Below the pieces are notes generated by a model. That model was not told where the DNA came from, did not search any database, and saw only the letters and a program-made list of their open reading frames with translations. DNA of 64,000 bases from Oreohelix idahoensis. Lineage: Eukaryota; Mollusca; Gastropoda; Stylommatophora; Oreohelicidae. The DNA lies in assembly GCA_024509875.1 (NCBI GenBank), contig JAMPIV010012441.1:186001-250000 (forward strand), given 5' to 3'. A program made the translations under genes and the position numbers. Below are positions 55,156-64,000 of the stretch, in pieces (the first letter of the stretch is position 1; each line of letters starts with the position of its first letter).

Positions 55156-55466
55156 TTGAATTCTAGCTTGATCATGGCAGATTGGATGCAATTTCGCACG
55201 GCACTTATCCAGGAAGTAAGGAGCTTAAAACTAGAGAAAGGAGAACTTATTGAATATGTGGGTAAAGCTTTAAGGTGGTACAAAGAAGAGCAAGATAGAA
55301 AAGAAAAACTAGCATTAGAAGTAGAGCTAAGAAGATTGACATTAGCAGCGGAGAAATAGGAGAAAAAGGAAGTGAGAGAAGCCAAGAAATAAGAAGCTGA
55401 GAGAGAGAGAGAGAAGCCAAGAAATTAGACGCTGAGAGAGAGAGAGAAGCCAAGGAATTAGAAGCT

Positions 55467-55500
<34 letters not shown>

Positions 55501-55722
55501 CATGAACTACGGATGAAGAGGTTGCTTATAGCATATGAACAATCCACAAAAGTTAAACCAGAAATATGTAGGTCGGCCCATGAAGTGGCAGACGAGCTAT
55601 CATATCGCCTAGAGGACACACCATCTTCGCATTGCATTACGTCATATGCAAAGAAATCCGCGGGAAAAGCGGATTATGAGAAGGCAAAAACCTTCATTCA
55701 TCTGCACACGTTTGCGGGTTAA
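55156..55722 (+). pseudogene. Family P gag-like remnant
   Basis: A short frame (55156-55359) encodes MADWMQF (ATG at 55174) followed by a charged helix (KLEKGELIEYVGKALRWYKE, ERK- and LELRR-rich), as in the N-terminal coiled coil of Ty3/gypsy gag. A GA microsatellite region (55396-55500) with stops follows. A second frame (55513-55722) has VADELSYRLED and ADYEKAKTFIHLH, which may be capsid remnants. Not functional. Confidence 0.55.
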
Positions 55723-55746
55723 CAGGGCCGAAATGAACAGACCTCT

Positions 55747-56820
55747 ATGGGCGCCTCTGAACCACAACTGCAGGGCTCACCCGACCCGCTTTCCTTGGGC
55801 GTGATTGATTCAGTGGATTCCAGATGCAATGGGGCTTCGAATAAAACAATTTCACCTGGCATCACAGATAAGAAGAAAACAGGCATATGTCTCCTGACAT
55901 CAGGAGAACAACTATTACCTCACTCCCCTTGCCCTTCTACGTGGAAAGAAGCAACCGGAGAGGGGCGGGCATTCGCTATTATCCACGGAAATAGACAGAT
56001 GCCCAAGTCGCCTAAGTCTGCCTTTCCCCCGGACAAGGGAAAGCCAGATCCTACCACTTTTAAAACTTACGGAGAGAAATGTGTGCCTTTATAAGGGATA
56101 ACAACACATACTATTATCGGGACAGGGTGGACGAAGGACACGGATGCACCCCCCGACTCTCTTCAAAAGGAGGTAGAAGAGGATCATCAGGAGAACAGTG
56201 TAGTAGAGCCGGCGGGGATACAGCAGCTCAACACCCACGGGACTCCGATTCTATATGGAGGCGAGATAAAAACTAAGCGGATAGACAGAAGGAAAGACAC
56301 CAGGCGATACAATAGGAAACAGCGTGGTGTACGCGCTTTATGCAAGGCACAGCGCCGACGCACGAAATTTACAACACACTGTACCCGTTATAAAAGGACA
56401 GATGGGTTGCACCGTATCTTGAAGTATGACCACTCCACGGGCAAGATACACAAGATACGTAATAAGGACAAACAATGGCCAACTTGGATCCGTCGTCGGA
56501 TTCAAAGCTTGTTTAGCAGAAGAAAGAAGTGGGGAAACATTTTTTATTTCGACAAAGCGAAGAAAGACACAATGAGAGTTAGTGTCAGTAAGAATGGGTC
56601 ACTCAAGAGAAAGAAGGGGTTTAAACCTGGCAACAATTATTACCAGGACGCTAAGGCAAAAGGATGGAGAAGGAAAGGTGATCTTTCATGGACGGCAGCT
56701 AGCGCCCGAATTCCCACGGGACGCAACGTTGCCAATAGAGGAAGAGTGGAAGAAGTATTCGATTCCGGGCTGGAATTCGATTCGAAAATCAGTGCAAGAC
56801 TGGTTAGACCAGAAAGGTAG
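55747..56820 (+). pseudogene. Family P unassigned reading frame, one internal stop
   Basis: A single frame runs from 55747 to the TAG at 56818-56820, broken only by TAA at 56092-56094. The second part is strongly basic (RRKDTRRYNRKQRG, IRRRIQSLFSRRKKW, GWRRKGD) and ends in VEEVFDSGLEFDSK. I recognise no protease, RT or integrase motif. It may be a diverged retroelement protein, an acquired sequence, or chance. The near-complete openness over about 357 codons in AT-rich DNA is notable. Confidence 0.45.
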
Positions 56821-56911
56821 TACCAGCACGATATAGATTTTATATCTTAAGTATGGGACATGCTAGTGAATCTAGTGGTCAGGTCAGACAATACATCACT
56901 ACGCAAAGAAT

Positions 56912-57122
56912 TCTTCTTCTTCTTCCGTCCTTAGCCACCGACCGTCAAAGCAGTCAGTGGCCATTACGCCTAGTGGCGTCTTAGGGCAACGGCAGATAGG
57001 TTTTCTTTGCCATTGTTTCCCATCACGCCTAGTGGCGTCTTTAGGGCAACGGCAAATCAACCCATTTGCTGTTGTTTCCGTAATCGAAGTGACTGGCAAA
57101 CGGGTGATCAGCCCGTTGTGAG
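56912..57122 (-). mobile_element. Small retroposon in family P, 11-bp target duplication
   Basis: A 211-bp insert between ACGCAAAGAAT at 56901-56911 and 57123-57133. Minus-strand tail GAAGAAGAAGAA. The body contains CCATTACGCCTAGTGGCGTC + TTAGGGCAACGGC twice (near 56962 and 57019). Related to the LINE 3' end at 48530-48620. Confidence 0.8.
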
Positions 57123-57170
57123 ACGCAAAGAATCACCCACCATTAGTATTGGCAGGGAATCGCAAGGGAC

Positions 57171-57512
57171 ATGGATCAATTTATCAGATCATTCCTTGAA
57201 TGCCAGAGAGGGGCATTAAATCATGAGAAAACGGAGGAAGCCACTAGTAAGGTAAACAGACCACGTAGCAGGAAGAGGAGGCGTCAGCATGACAGAGAAT
57301 ATAATACGACTGGTCCCAGATGTGAGCTAGAGATAAGCGCACAAAGTTTACTGTTTATGCCTAGCAAACAGAACAGGCTGCTGATTGGATGGCACGGGCC
57401 ATACACAGTGGTTGAGAAGGCATCTCGAACCAATTATAAGATTCCAGTGGAGAATCAGCTGGAAATAAATAAGATTATTCTGCTAGAGATATTTAGACAG
57501 ACACATAACTGA
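57171..57512 (+). pseudogene. Family P integrase C-terminal remnant
   Basis: The stretch SLLFMPSKQNRLLIGWHGPY followed by TVVEKASRTNYKIPV (about 57350-57455) is the GPY/F-type module that ends Ty3/gypsy integrases. The zinc and DDE domains are absent upstream, so most of pol has been lost. Confidence 0.75.
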
Positions 57513-57666
57513 AGCGGCCAACTTCAAGACACGAGCAGCCACAAAGCATTTGAATAAAGGAAATCCAAACTCAGCACTGCAGCCCAAGGCGGCTAGACAG
57601 TCATCTGCAGGCGTGCGGAAAATCACAGCCCACTCTACGAACGTAGTCGAGCAGGGGTGACAACGC

Positions 57667-57904
57667 TTGGCCACGGCCACGACATTGAAACAGGAAATGG
57701 AGCAGCTCTTTATAGCTGATACAGGAGACGCAACTGAGGAAGATTGCGAGGAGAATGATTTGGACGAGGAGAAGGATGGTGGAAACGAGGATGATGAGGA
57801 GGATAGTAATAGCGAGAAGACAACTACAGCCGACAGTAGGGAATGTAAAATGCATCCTGACTCGCAGGAGTCTTCGCAAGCTAAGACTTCGTGCGGGGGA
57901 CATA
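57667..57904 (+). pseudogene. Family P acidic segment before the 3' LTR
   Basis: A frame rich in Asp and Glu (ATEEDCEENDLDEEKDGGNE) continues into the 3' LTR. Possibly the remnant C-terminus of pol. A purine-rich GCGGGGGACA lies at 57893-57902, just before TGTCAC. Confidence 0.4.
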
Positions 57905-58241
57905 TGTCACGGGACACGACTAAGTCTGCATTTCAATTCCTAAGACCGATTGCCAATATTTTGTCGGTAAATTTCTCACGGAATGAGAAGGCAGTCGGTT
58001 GTCTATACCCATTGTCTGCACGATACATCGTTTTCATCAGTCGTGGGAAACCCACCAATTTTACAGGGAATGTTTACATAACAATAGACAGCACGGCGTG
58101 AGCCCTGTAAACGCAACAACATTCACCTGGAATGCTTTCACAACAGGGGGACCTTACATCAACAGACTATCGAGGTAATCGACCCTAAGTCTCGGTGGTG
58201 TTTACACAAAGCCAGTAATACCCAAGTATTATTTTGGCTAG
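57905..58241 (+). repeat. Family P 3' LTR, truncated
   Basis: TGTCACGGGAC start, identical to 51319-51655 except for one base. Interrupted at GGCTAG, where the 5' LTR continues TAATCGATC but this copy begins TGTAACGG. Confidence 0.9.
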
Positions 58242-59267
58242 TGTAACGGTCAGTTTGCTGAGTCTATGTATGTAAAAGTGCCTGGTTAAAAGCTGGGAAC
58301 ATTATTATTAATTTCCTGGTCTAAGGGCATTATTCCTTGTTTTTTGCTGGGATGATAGTTGTCAGGGTAGTGACCCCACTTGTCTGTTATGTCTAAGGTT
58401 TGATTTGAAAACCGATGTCAGTTTTGCCTGATAGGGTTTCAAACCGCCTATTTTGAGCGGTGCTCAAAAAGGTCTTGCGTGTCAGTGCGCATGCGTAGCT
58501 TCTGGGGCGATTTCTGTAGCCGCCATTACCGAGAGAGATCGGGCTGGGTTTTCAGTGAGTTAAGATGTCTCTTGACAAGTCCTCTGTGGGTCGACAAGAT
58601 GTCGTATATTATTTCATGAGTATCTTCTAACCGCCGTGGAGGCGATGTGAGTGTGGTTATATTTATTCTGAAGGGACAGAAGGTAATTGACTCTTTGAAC
58701 TGTTTCCCTTATTTGCTAGAATCTTCATGACTCGTATTATCGACAGTTTATGATTCTTTCCCTGGGCGGGAAAACGTACCACCTACGTATCATTGAAAAG
58801 AAGCTCACTATGTATTCTGATATTATGCACTAGGCTGGTGCATGCCCGAAGTACTTATATATATATATTGGTTGTATCTCGCATGCCGGCGATACTATGT
58901 ATACAAGGTGGGATTCCCCTTGTTTGATGAAGAAGCACCCGGAGGCAATTTTGAACTGTAAGTCCGCCATTTTACGTGGCCTGTTGGAGACATCAAGTAT
59001 CTGACTTATCAATGTCGGAGTAGAGTTTGTTTAAACTCACATATGGGATATATCTTCCCTGAAGCTGATGAGTGAGAGAATTGTACGAGATCAGCTTTAC
59101 TAGATACATGCATAGCTGATGATGAACTTTATTGGTATATTATGACCATGAACTGTTTGATGACCATTGATATTCCTGTCGGCGTACCTGTCGCTTGTGA
59201 CGTAATAAAGTCCTGTAAACGTCAGAGGTGTTCCAGAACTCTATGAATTCATACTTGTATAATCATA

Positions 59268-59866
59268 CAAAGTGTCAATGAATTCGAATACTTAGGATCA
59301 ATCATTAACAGCTCTGGCGACTGTGCAGTAGAAATTAAAAGAAGACTTGCAATTGCTTCACATAAGCTAATACAGATGAAAAATCTATGGCAAGGCACAA
59401 GCAAAGAAACAAAGTTACAACTGATCAGAGCATGTATATTCCCAGTAGCAACATACGGCTGCGAGACTTGGACACTCAATAAAACAGTTGCAAAAAAGAT
59501 TACATCATTCGAAATGAAATGCTACAGAAGGATGTTGAGAATACCCTGGACAGAAAAAAAGACCAACAGAGAAGTACTGCACTCACTAAATGTACAGGAA
59601 CATTGGCTCCTAAATACCATCGCAATAAGGAAGCTGAAATTTTTCGGTCATATAAAAAGACATAATAGTCTGGAAAAAACAGTGATGGAAGGCATGGTCC
59701 CTGGAAAAAGGGGAAGGGGTCGACCTAGACGACGGTGGACCCAGGACATCACAGAGAGTCTGAACTTGTCTTTGGCTGATGCAGGTCGACTTGCCCAGAA
59801 TCGTGATGCGTTCAGAGCAGCTGTAATGGAGACAACGTTCTGGAAAGAATACGTCACATGATGATG
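59268..59866 (+). pseudogene. 5'-truncated LINE with 9-bp target duplication
   Basis: A 599-bp insert flanked by ATAATCATA (59259-59267 and 59867-59875). It encodes an unbroken LINE C-terminus: VNEFEYLGSIINSSG, YGCETWTLNK, KCYRRMLRIPW, FFGHIKRHNSLEK, RGRGRPRRRW, stop TGA near 59861, then an ATGATG tail. Related to, but distinct from, family 2. The clean frame and perfect duplication suggest a young insertion. Confidence 0.85.
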
Positions 59867-60397
59867 ATAATCATAGAGTGTGCTGTCACTTTGATGCCTG
59901 ATTGTTACTACTTCCACGAACCTTTCAAACACGCATTCGCAAACTACTGAGATTTACTCACTCTATACATTACACACTACACCTCAAGTCATCTACACGA
60001 ATGCCAGCATTGTTGCGGCCAACCAGGGCCTGTATGTATTCATGTCAGCCTGCATTGAGCGGAGTCATATAAATACTAACTCTGGACAGTCGTCAACATT
60101 CCATACTTAATATTTACAGTGGCCAAACTGTACCTACATTATTTGTGTCACGGGCACCTGCCACGCTTCAACGCATACAGTGACATTGCAGACTGTTTAC
60201 ATTGTGCGAACATTTACACACTTAACATTCACGATACCCAACTTTAACAGTATGGTGTACCAGCTTTGATGGGGCTTATTGGAAGTTTCAAGTTCGCTTA
60301 CAATGGAATGTACTCAGCACTGTGTAGTTGTTGACACACCCACTACACCAGCTCACAGGACGTAACTAGGTCATCAGGTCGAGTGCCGTTTCAAGTT

Positions 60398-60525
60398 CAG
60401 CTGCAGTATTATCATCATCTTTTTGAGAAGCAAGCTCAGCTGCAGTATTATCATCTTCATTTTGAGAAGCAAGTTCAGCTGCAGTATTATCATCATCATT
60501 TTGAGATGCGAGTTCAGCTGCAATA
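60398..60525 (+). repeat. 39-bp tandem repeat, about 3.3 units
   Basis: CAGCTGCA starts at 60398, 60437, 60476 and 60515, each followed by a TATTATCATC-like segment and TTTTGAGA. Confidence 0.85.
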
Positions 60526-61544
60526 GATAAGAAGGTCAAGTACCGTTGTTATCATCATCATTTTGGAAGCAAGTTCAGATGTGTTCAGCGTTGGATCATT
60601 TTATCCTCAGAACGTTGACGATAGATCTTCATCGTTGTGGACGATAGGATTATAAAGATAAGTGGCCATTTTGTGTCGTGAACTGTGATTTGTCTTGTGT
60701 ATGAACTAAGCCTTCCACATTTGAATATCCTTATATATGCTTTTGTGTTTTCATGTTTACATGTGTTATGCGTATGTTGATTTTTGCGGGATCCAGGTTG
60801 GGCGGTGACTCCTTTGGAATATACCACGTCACAGAGGTTTTCCACTGAGAGTGTTCTATAGGGACTCTGCAAATTTCCTTGTGAAATTTGCTAGCGACTG
60901 TTGTTGCTATTTCTGTTAGGTGTGACGAAGTGTAACTTTTCGTTGTTTTCGTTATTTTTTTTTTTTGTTCTTTAGTTCTGATTTCATTTGTTTGTATTTG
61001 TAGGTCTCCTCTTTTCTATTATTTAGTTCTATACACCCTTCTGTTTATACACTGTGACATCATTTGTTTGTTTACTTTTTCGCATTTGCCATCACATTTT
61101 TTGTGATATTTTCTTGAGTTTTGATATTTATTTAGTTGACTTTTGCGAATGTTTTCGTATTGTCTTTGATCTTTGTTATAGTTTACATTGTTCTTGGTTA
61201 TCATTCAATATTAATAAATACATGGTCATGCACTATTAGCTGTGTAGTGCACTTATGATAATTTACTGGTGGATTTGCTCATGCACTATTAGCTGTGTAG
61301 TGCACTTATTGATAACTAATTGGTGGATTTGGTTATGCACTATTAACTTATGATAAAGAATTGACTAGTATTATTATTATTATTATACAGTTGATAATAT
61401 AAGTTCTCTTCCAAGGACTTGTCTCCCACAGATATTGGGATAATGTAATGTGTTCATACAAGTACTATTTAAGACTTGTTACCATTAAAGTTGAAATAAG
61501 ATAGTTAATTATTTCAGGTTTTGGGATTCATATTATTAGACAAT

Positions 61545-63068
61545 ATGTCTACACTTGACTACTTTATTTAGCAAGGGAAATCCCTTGGCAAGACTGGTGA
61601 TAAGTTGGAAGAATATGCGACTGCTCAATATGACAAAGCATTAAAGTTGGAAGAAAAGAGAATGGAAAGAGAAACTGAACAAAAGAAAGTAGAAGCTGAG
61701 AATTTAAAATTGCAGATGCAGGTGGAGGAAACCAGATTCCAGATGGAAATGGAAAAACAAAAGAGAGAAAAGGAGGCTGAAAATAAAAGACTAGAAAAAG
61801 AGGCTGAAAATAAAAGACTAGAAAAAGAGGCTGAAAATAAAAGACTGGAAAAAGAGGCTGAAAATAAAAGACTGGAAAAAGAGGCTGAATATAAAAGACT
61901 AGAAGCTGAGGCTGAAGAAAGAAAGTTACAAAGAGAGGCTGATGAGAGAAAAGAAAAAGCAAAAATGGAGCATGAAGAAAAACTCTTAGCTTTGGAGTTA
62001 GAGAAGATGAAATTGATGAACATGGGTAATGCTAATGATCCGAATAAGGTGTCATCTTCTGAGAAGTCTAATGCTAGTACTTTTAAGATTAAACTACCAG
62101 CTTTCAATGCTTCCAGTGACGATATAACATTTTATCTGGACAGATTTGAACGGTCATGTAAAACACATAATATAGACAAATCACTATATGTTGATCAGTT
62201 GTCAAATATACTTAAAGGTGAAGCTCTTAGTATGCTAAGCATGGTAGGTGATCCTGACAAGAACAATTATGAGGTTGTCAGGGCGGCTTTATTAAAGAAA
62301 TACCAGCTTAACGAAGACGGCTATCGTATGCAATTTAAAAATATGTTGCCAGAGACTGGAGTAGAATTCTCTGAATTTATTGCAAAAATACGTCTCACAT
62401 TTACACGTTGGGTTGAGCTGTCTAAGACAGAACATACATTTGAAGCACTTATGGACTTACTACTTAGAGACAAAGTCATGTCTTCTGTCAATGAGTCTTT
62501 TCTTGCTTTTCTTCATGAGCGTAAGCCTAAAAACATAAAAGAAATGGAAGAATATTGTTGCCAGTATGTTACTGCGCACCCTCATGTAACCATTAGCAAC
62601 TCTAAAGTGAAAGAAGGTTTGCCAGTTGCTTCAGCAGCACCATATGGCCCAAACTTCATGCGTAAATTTCAGGGTACTCAACACAATTTTAATAGGAAGA
62701 GTAACCATAGTTATGCTCAGAATCAGGGCAATCAGTCACATGGTGATTCTTCTTCGAGAAATTGGAGACTAGCTGACAGTCCTCGTTATTCTACACCCAA
62801 TAATTATAGACATTTTCGCAGAGGGAATAATAGAGTCTACCAAAACTATTTTTCGCGTAGACCTCAAAACCAAGCGAATAGATATTCTCATCAATTGGGA
62901 AATGATAATGATAACTATGGAAACTGGGAGTCAAACCAATATAACAGTTACAATAGAGAATACAGTGATAATTTCAGGGGCAATAATAGTCGCGGTAGAA
63001 CTCAACATATAAAAAAAGAGATATCAACAGGCAAACTCTGTACAGCAAGAGTCTCAGGGAGCCTGTAA
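61545..63068 (+). pseudogene. Copy 2 gag
   Basis: ATG at 61545 (MSTLDYFI), an in-frame TAG at 61569-61571 where copy 1 has an Ile codon, then open to 63068. Domains are a coiled coil with five tandem nonapeptides (EAENKRLEK, 27-bp units at about 61773-61900), and a capsid-like region (TFYLDRFERSCKTHNIDKS; FEALMDLLLRDK; RKPKNIKEMEEYC). A basic N/R/Y/G-rich tail follows (FRRGNNRVYQNYFSRR; NFRGNNSRGR). At 63010-63035 an A-run indel shifts the frame, and the final residues of this frame are out of register with copy 1. No CCHC knuckle is present. Confidence 0.88.
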
Positions 63069-64000
63069 ACAGGATAATGATAATAAAAACTCTAGCGCTA
63101 TCACATGTTCCGCCTTTGACTTTGGGAGAGCAACTAAATGCCCCCAATGCTCTACTTTGTTCGAACCGACTACTGTATCTACCTTGAGCTGTGGTCACCC
63201 TCTTCCCGCTCTTCCCGCTGCAGTTGCGCATGACGGGAGAGGTTCTCTTATCCTACATAAAGGTCTAGTAAATAGTAATCCAGTCTCAATCCTTTTTTAT
63301 TCTGGATGCACTAATATTGGGGTTAAGCAATCTCTAGTAGATCCATCCTATGCAACAGGAAAGGTGATCAAATGTGTCACATTCGATGGCACTTTGGAAA
63401 AGTATCCTACTGCCATAATACATATTGCTACTCCCTTCTTTACGGGAGATGTCCACGTGGGTCTTCTACCAAATCCTATTGCGGACTTTATTATCGGTCG
63501 TATTCACGGAGTTAAGGAATGTACCCCACAGCAGATTGCTGCTTGGGAAGAACAATATATTCAAGCTACCAATGCAGTGGTCACAAGAGCACAAGCTCTA
63601 GAGACACCTCAATCTTCATTAACTGATAACAATGAAGTACATAGCCAAGATAGTCACTTGATTATTTCACGTGACTCTTTCATAAAATTGCAAGAAGAAG
63701 ATCCTTCTTTACAAAAATTCTTCATTCTAGCGAAAAAAGGTGAATCAAATCAAAATACAAATAGAAAGTCTTGGATTACTATGAAGAATGGCGTACTTGT
63801 ACGTCTCTTCGCTTATAGAGAGGTTCCCAATGAACACACAGGGTTTTCTCCTTTTGAACTTGTCTTTGGCGCGCAACCGCGCGGCCCTATGTCTTTGCTC
63901 CACGATCTTATCACTGCCGATAATATTAGCGATGACACACAATCTTCATATGAGTATGTCATTGCTCTGAGGCAAAAGATCATCGAGGCATGCAAACTAG
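63069..64000 (+). pseudogene. Copy 2 protease and integrase remnants
   Basis: After the frameshift, protein similarity to copy 1 continues: KCPQCSTLFEP...CGHPLP, then the protease block LFYSGCTNIG. In the latter the catalytic Asp of copy 1 (DSG) is Tyr (TAT at 63298-63300). GRIHGVKECTPQQI follows. At 63801/63802 the text jumps from GVLVR directly to LFAYREVPNEHTGFSP. Copy 1 has 666 bp (2259-2924) there, covering the H-H-C-C zinc and DDE core. The deletion is in frame. The sequence continues to the window edge. Confidence 0.88.

Larger units (their letters stand above)
51319..58241 (+). mobile_element. Family P LTR retroelement, recent, non-autonomous
   Basis: 5' LTR 51319-54499, tRNA-Pro-type primer site 54504-54521, decayed interior with gag-like and integrase C-terminal remnants, a purine-rich tract before 57905, and a partial 3' LTR 57905-58241. 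The 337 bp of 5' and 3' LTR that can be compared differ at a single base (GGGACGCG versus GGGACACG). This indicates recent integration although the interior lacks protease, RT, RNase H and the integrase catalytic core. Inserted into the family 4 LINE. Later cut by copy 2 of the Gmr1-like family at 58242. Confidence 0.85.
58242..61544 (+). repeat. 5' LTR and leader of copy 2
   Basis: Noncoding region of similar length to that of copy 1 when the LINE is excluded. AATAAA near 59204 (GTAATAAAGTCCTG) may be the LTR polyadenylation signal. There are three 39-bp tandem units at 60398-60515. A roughly 60-bp repeat holds TGCACTATTAGCTGTGTAGT (61227 and 61278, partial at 61335). LTR 3' end and primer binding site not resolved. 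Confidence 0.55.
58242..64000 (+). mobile_element. Gmr1-like element, copy 2 (3' part off window)
   Basis: Presumed 5' LTR start TGTAACGG at 58242 (inside the family P 3' LTR), then leader, gag from the ATG at 61545, protease and remnants of integrase. It shares leader blocks and gag/protease protein sequence with copy 1. A LINE fragment is inserted at 59268-59866. The integrase zinc and catalytic domains are deleted, so this copy is non-autonomous. RT should lie to the right of the window. Confidence 0.8.

Noticed and set aside
55394..55506. GAGA-rich stretch as a regulatory GAGA element
   Set aside because: It is a microsatellite expansion within the degenerated gag coiled coil; nothing indicates regulation.

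Overview
This is a eukaryotic, AT-rich, repeat-dense animal window. Codon use is eukaryotic, introns and polyadenylation signals are present, and there are no operons. The mix of Ty3/gypsy elements, RTE-like LINEs, tRNA-derived SINEs and a hAT element suggests an invertebrate, possibly a mollusc. The species is inference only. Apart from one host exon, nearly every recognisable coding stretch belongs to a mobile element.

Layout. 1-10045 (to about 11.1 kb with the LTR): two nested copies of one LTR retrotransposon family. Copy 1 (minus, 7716 to beyond base 1) sits inside copy 3 (plus, 7717 onward). A third copy (copy 2) occupies 58242-64000. Its pol order is protease-integrase-RT-RNase H. That is a Ty1/copia-like order on Ty3/gypsy-type enzymes, as described for Gmr1-like elements. 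11139-15776: a 30-bp minisatellite interrupted by a tRNA-Leu-like SINE (12-bp target duplication) and by an intact-ORF RTE-like LINE (1023 aa), and then by a long LTR. 15777-21703: two long LTRs of a second retroelement family (family P), in inverted orientation; the first carries an inserted DNA transposon. 22-25 kb: fragments of several LINE families.

28.5-31.0 kb: a LINE-type element that encodes only an ORF1 protein with three CCHC knuckles and then runs straight into its 3' end, so it resembles a half-LINE. 33.4-34.9 kb: a 43-bp minisatellite of about 28 copies that arose inside a LINE coding sequence. 35.2-38.4 kb: another minisatellite, split by a dead LINE. 40172-41707: the one convincing host exon, the 3'-terminal exon of an ankyrin-repeat/SOCS-box (ASB-like) gene with a splice acceptor and poly(A) signal. 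43.2-44.05 kb: a repeat with an internal palindrome, also present at 21.7-22.3 kb; this copy holds a SINE and the other copy is the empty site. 44674-48339: a complete-ended hAT element with a perfect 8-bp target duplication and a decayed transposase.

48.9-51.3 kb: a broken LINE. 51319-58241: a family P LTR element with about 2.3-kb LTRs (TGTCAC...GTGACA), a perfect 18-nt tRNA-Pro-type primer binding site, a decayed interior and almost identical LTR segments (1 difference in about 337 bp). It holds a 903-bp solo LTR and a small retroposon, and its 3' LTR is cut by copy 2 of the first family.

The window therefore records layered insertions, many datable relative to one another through target duplications and empty sites. 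Most frameshifts in the first family fall in homopolymer runs, so sequence or assembly error must be considered before calling them dead.
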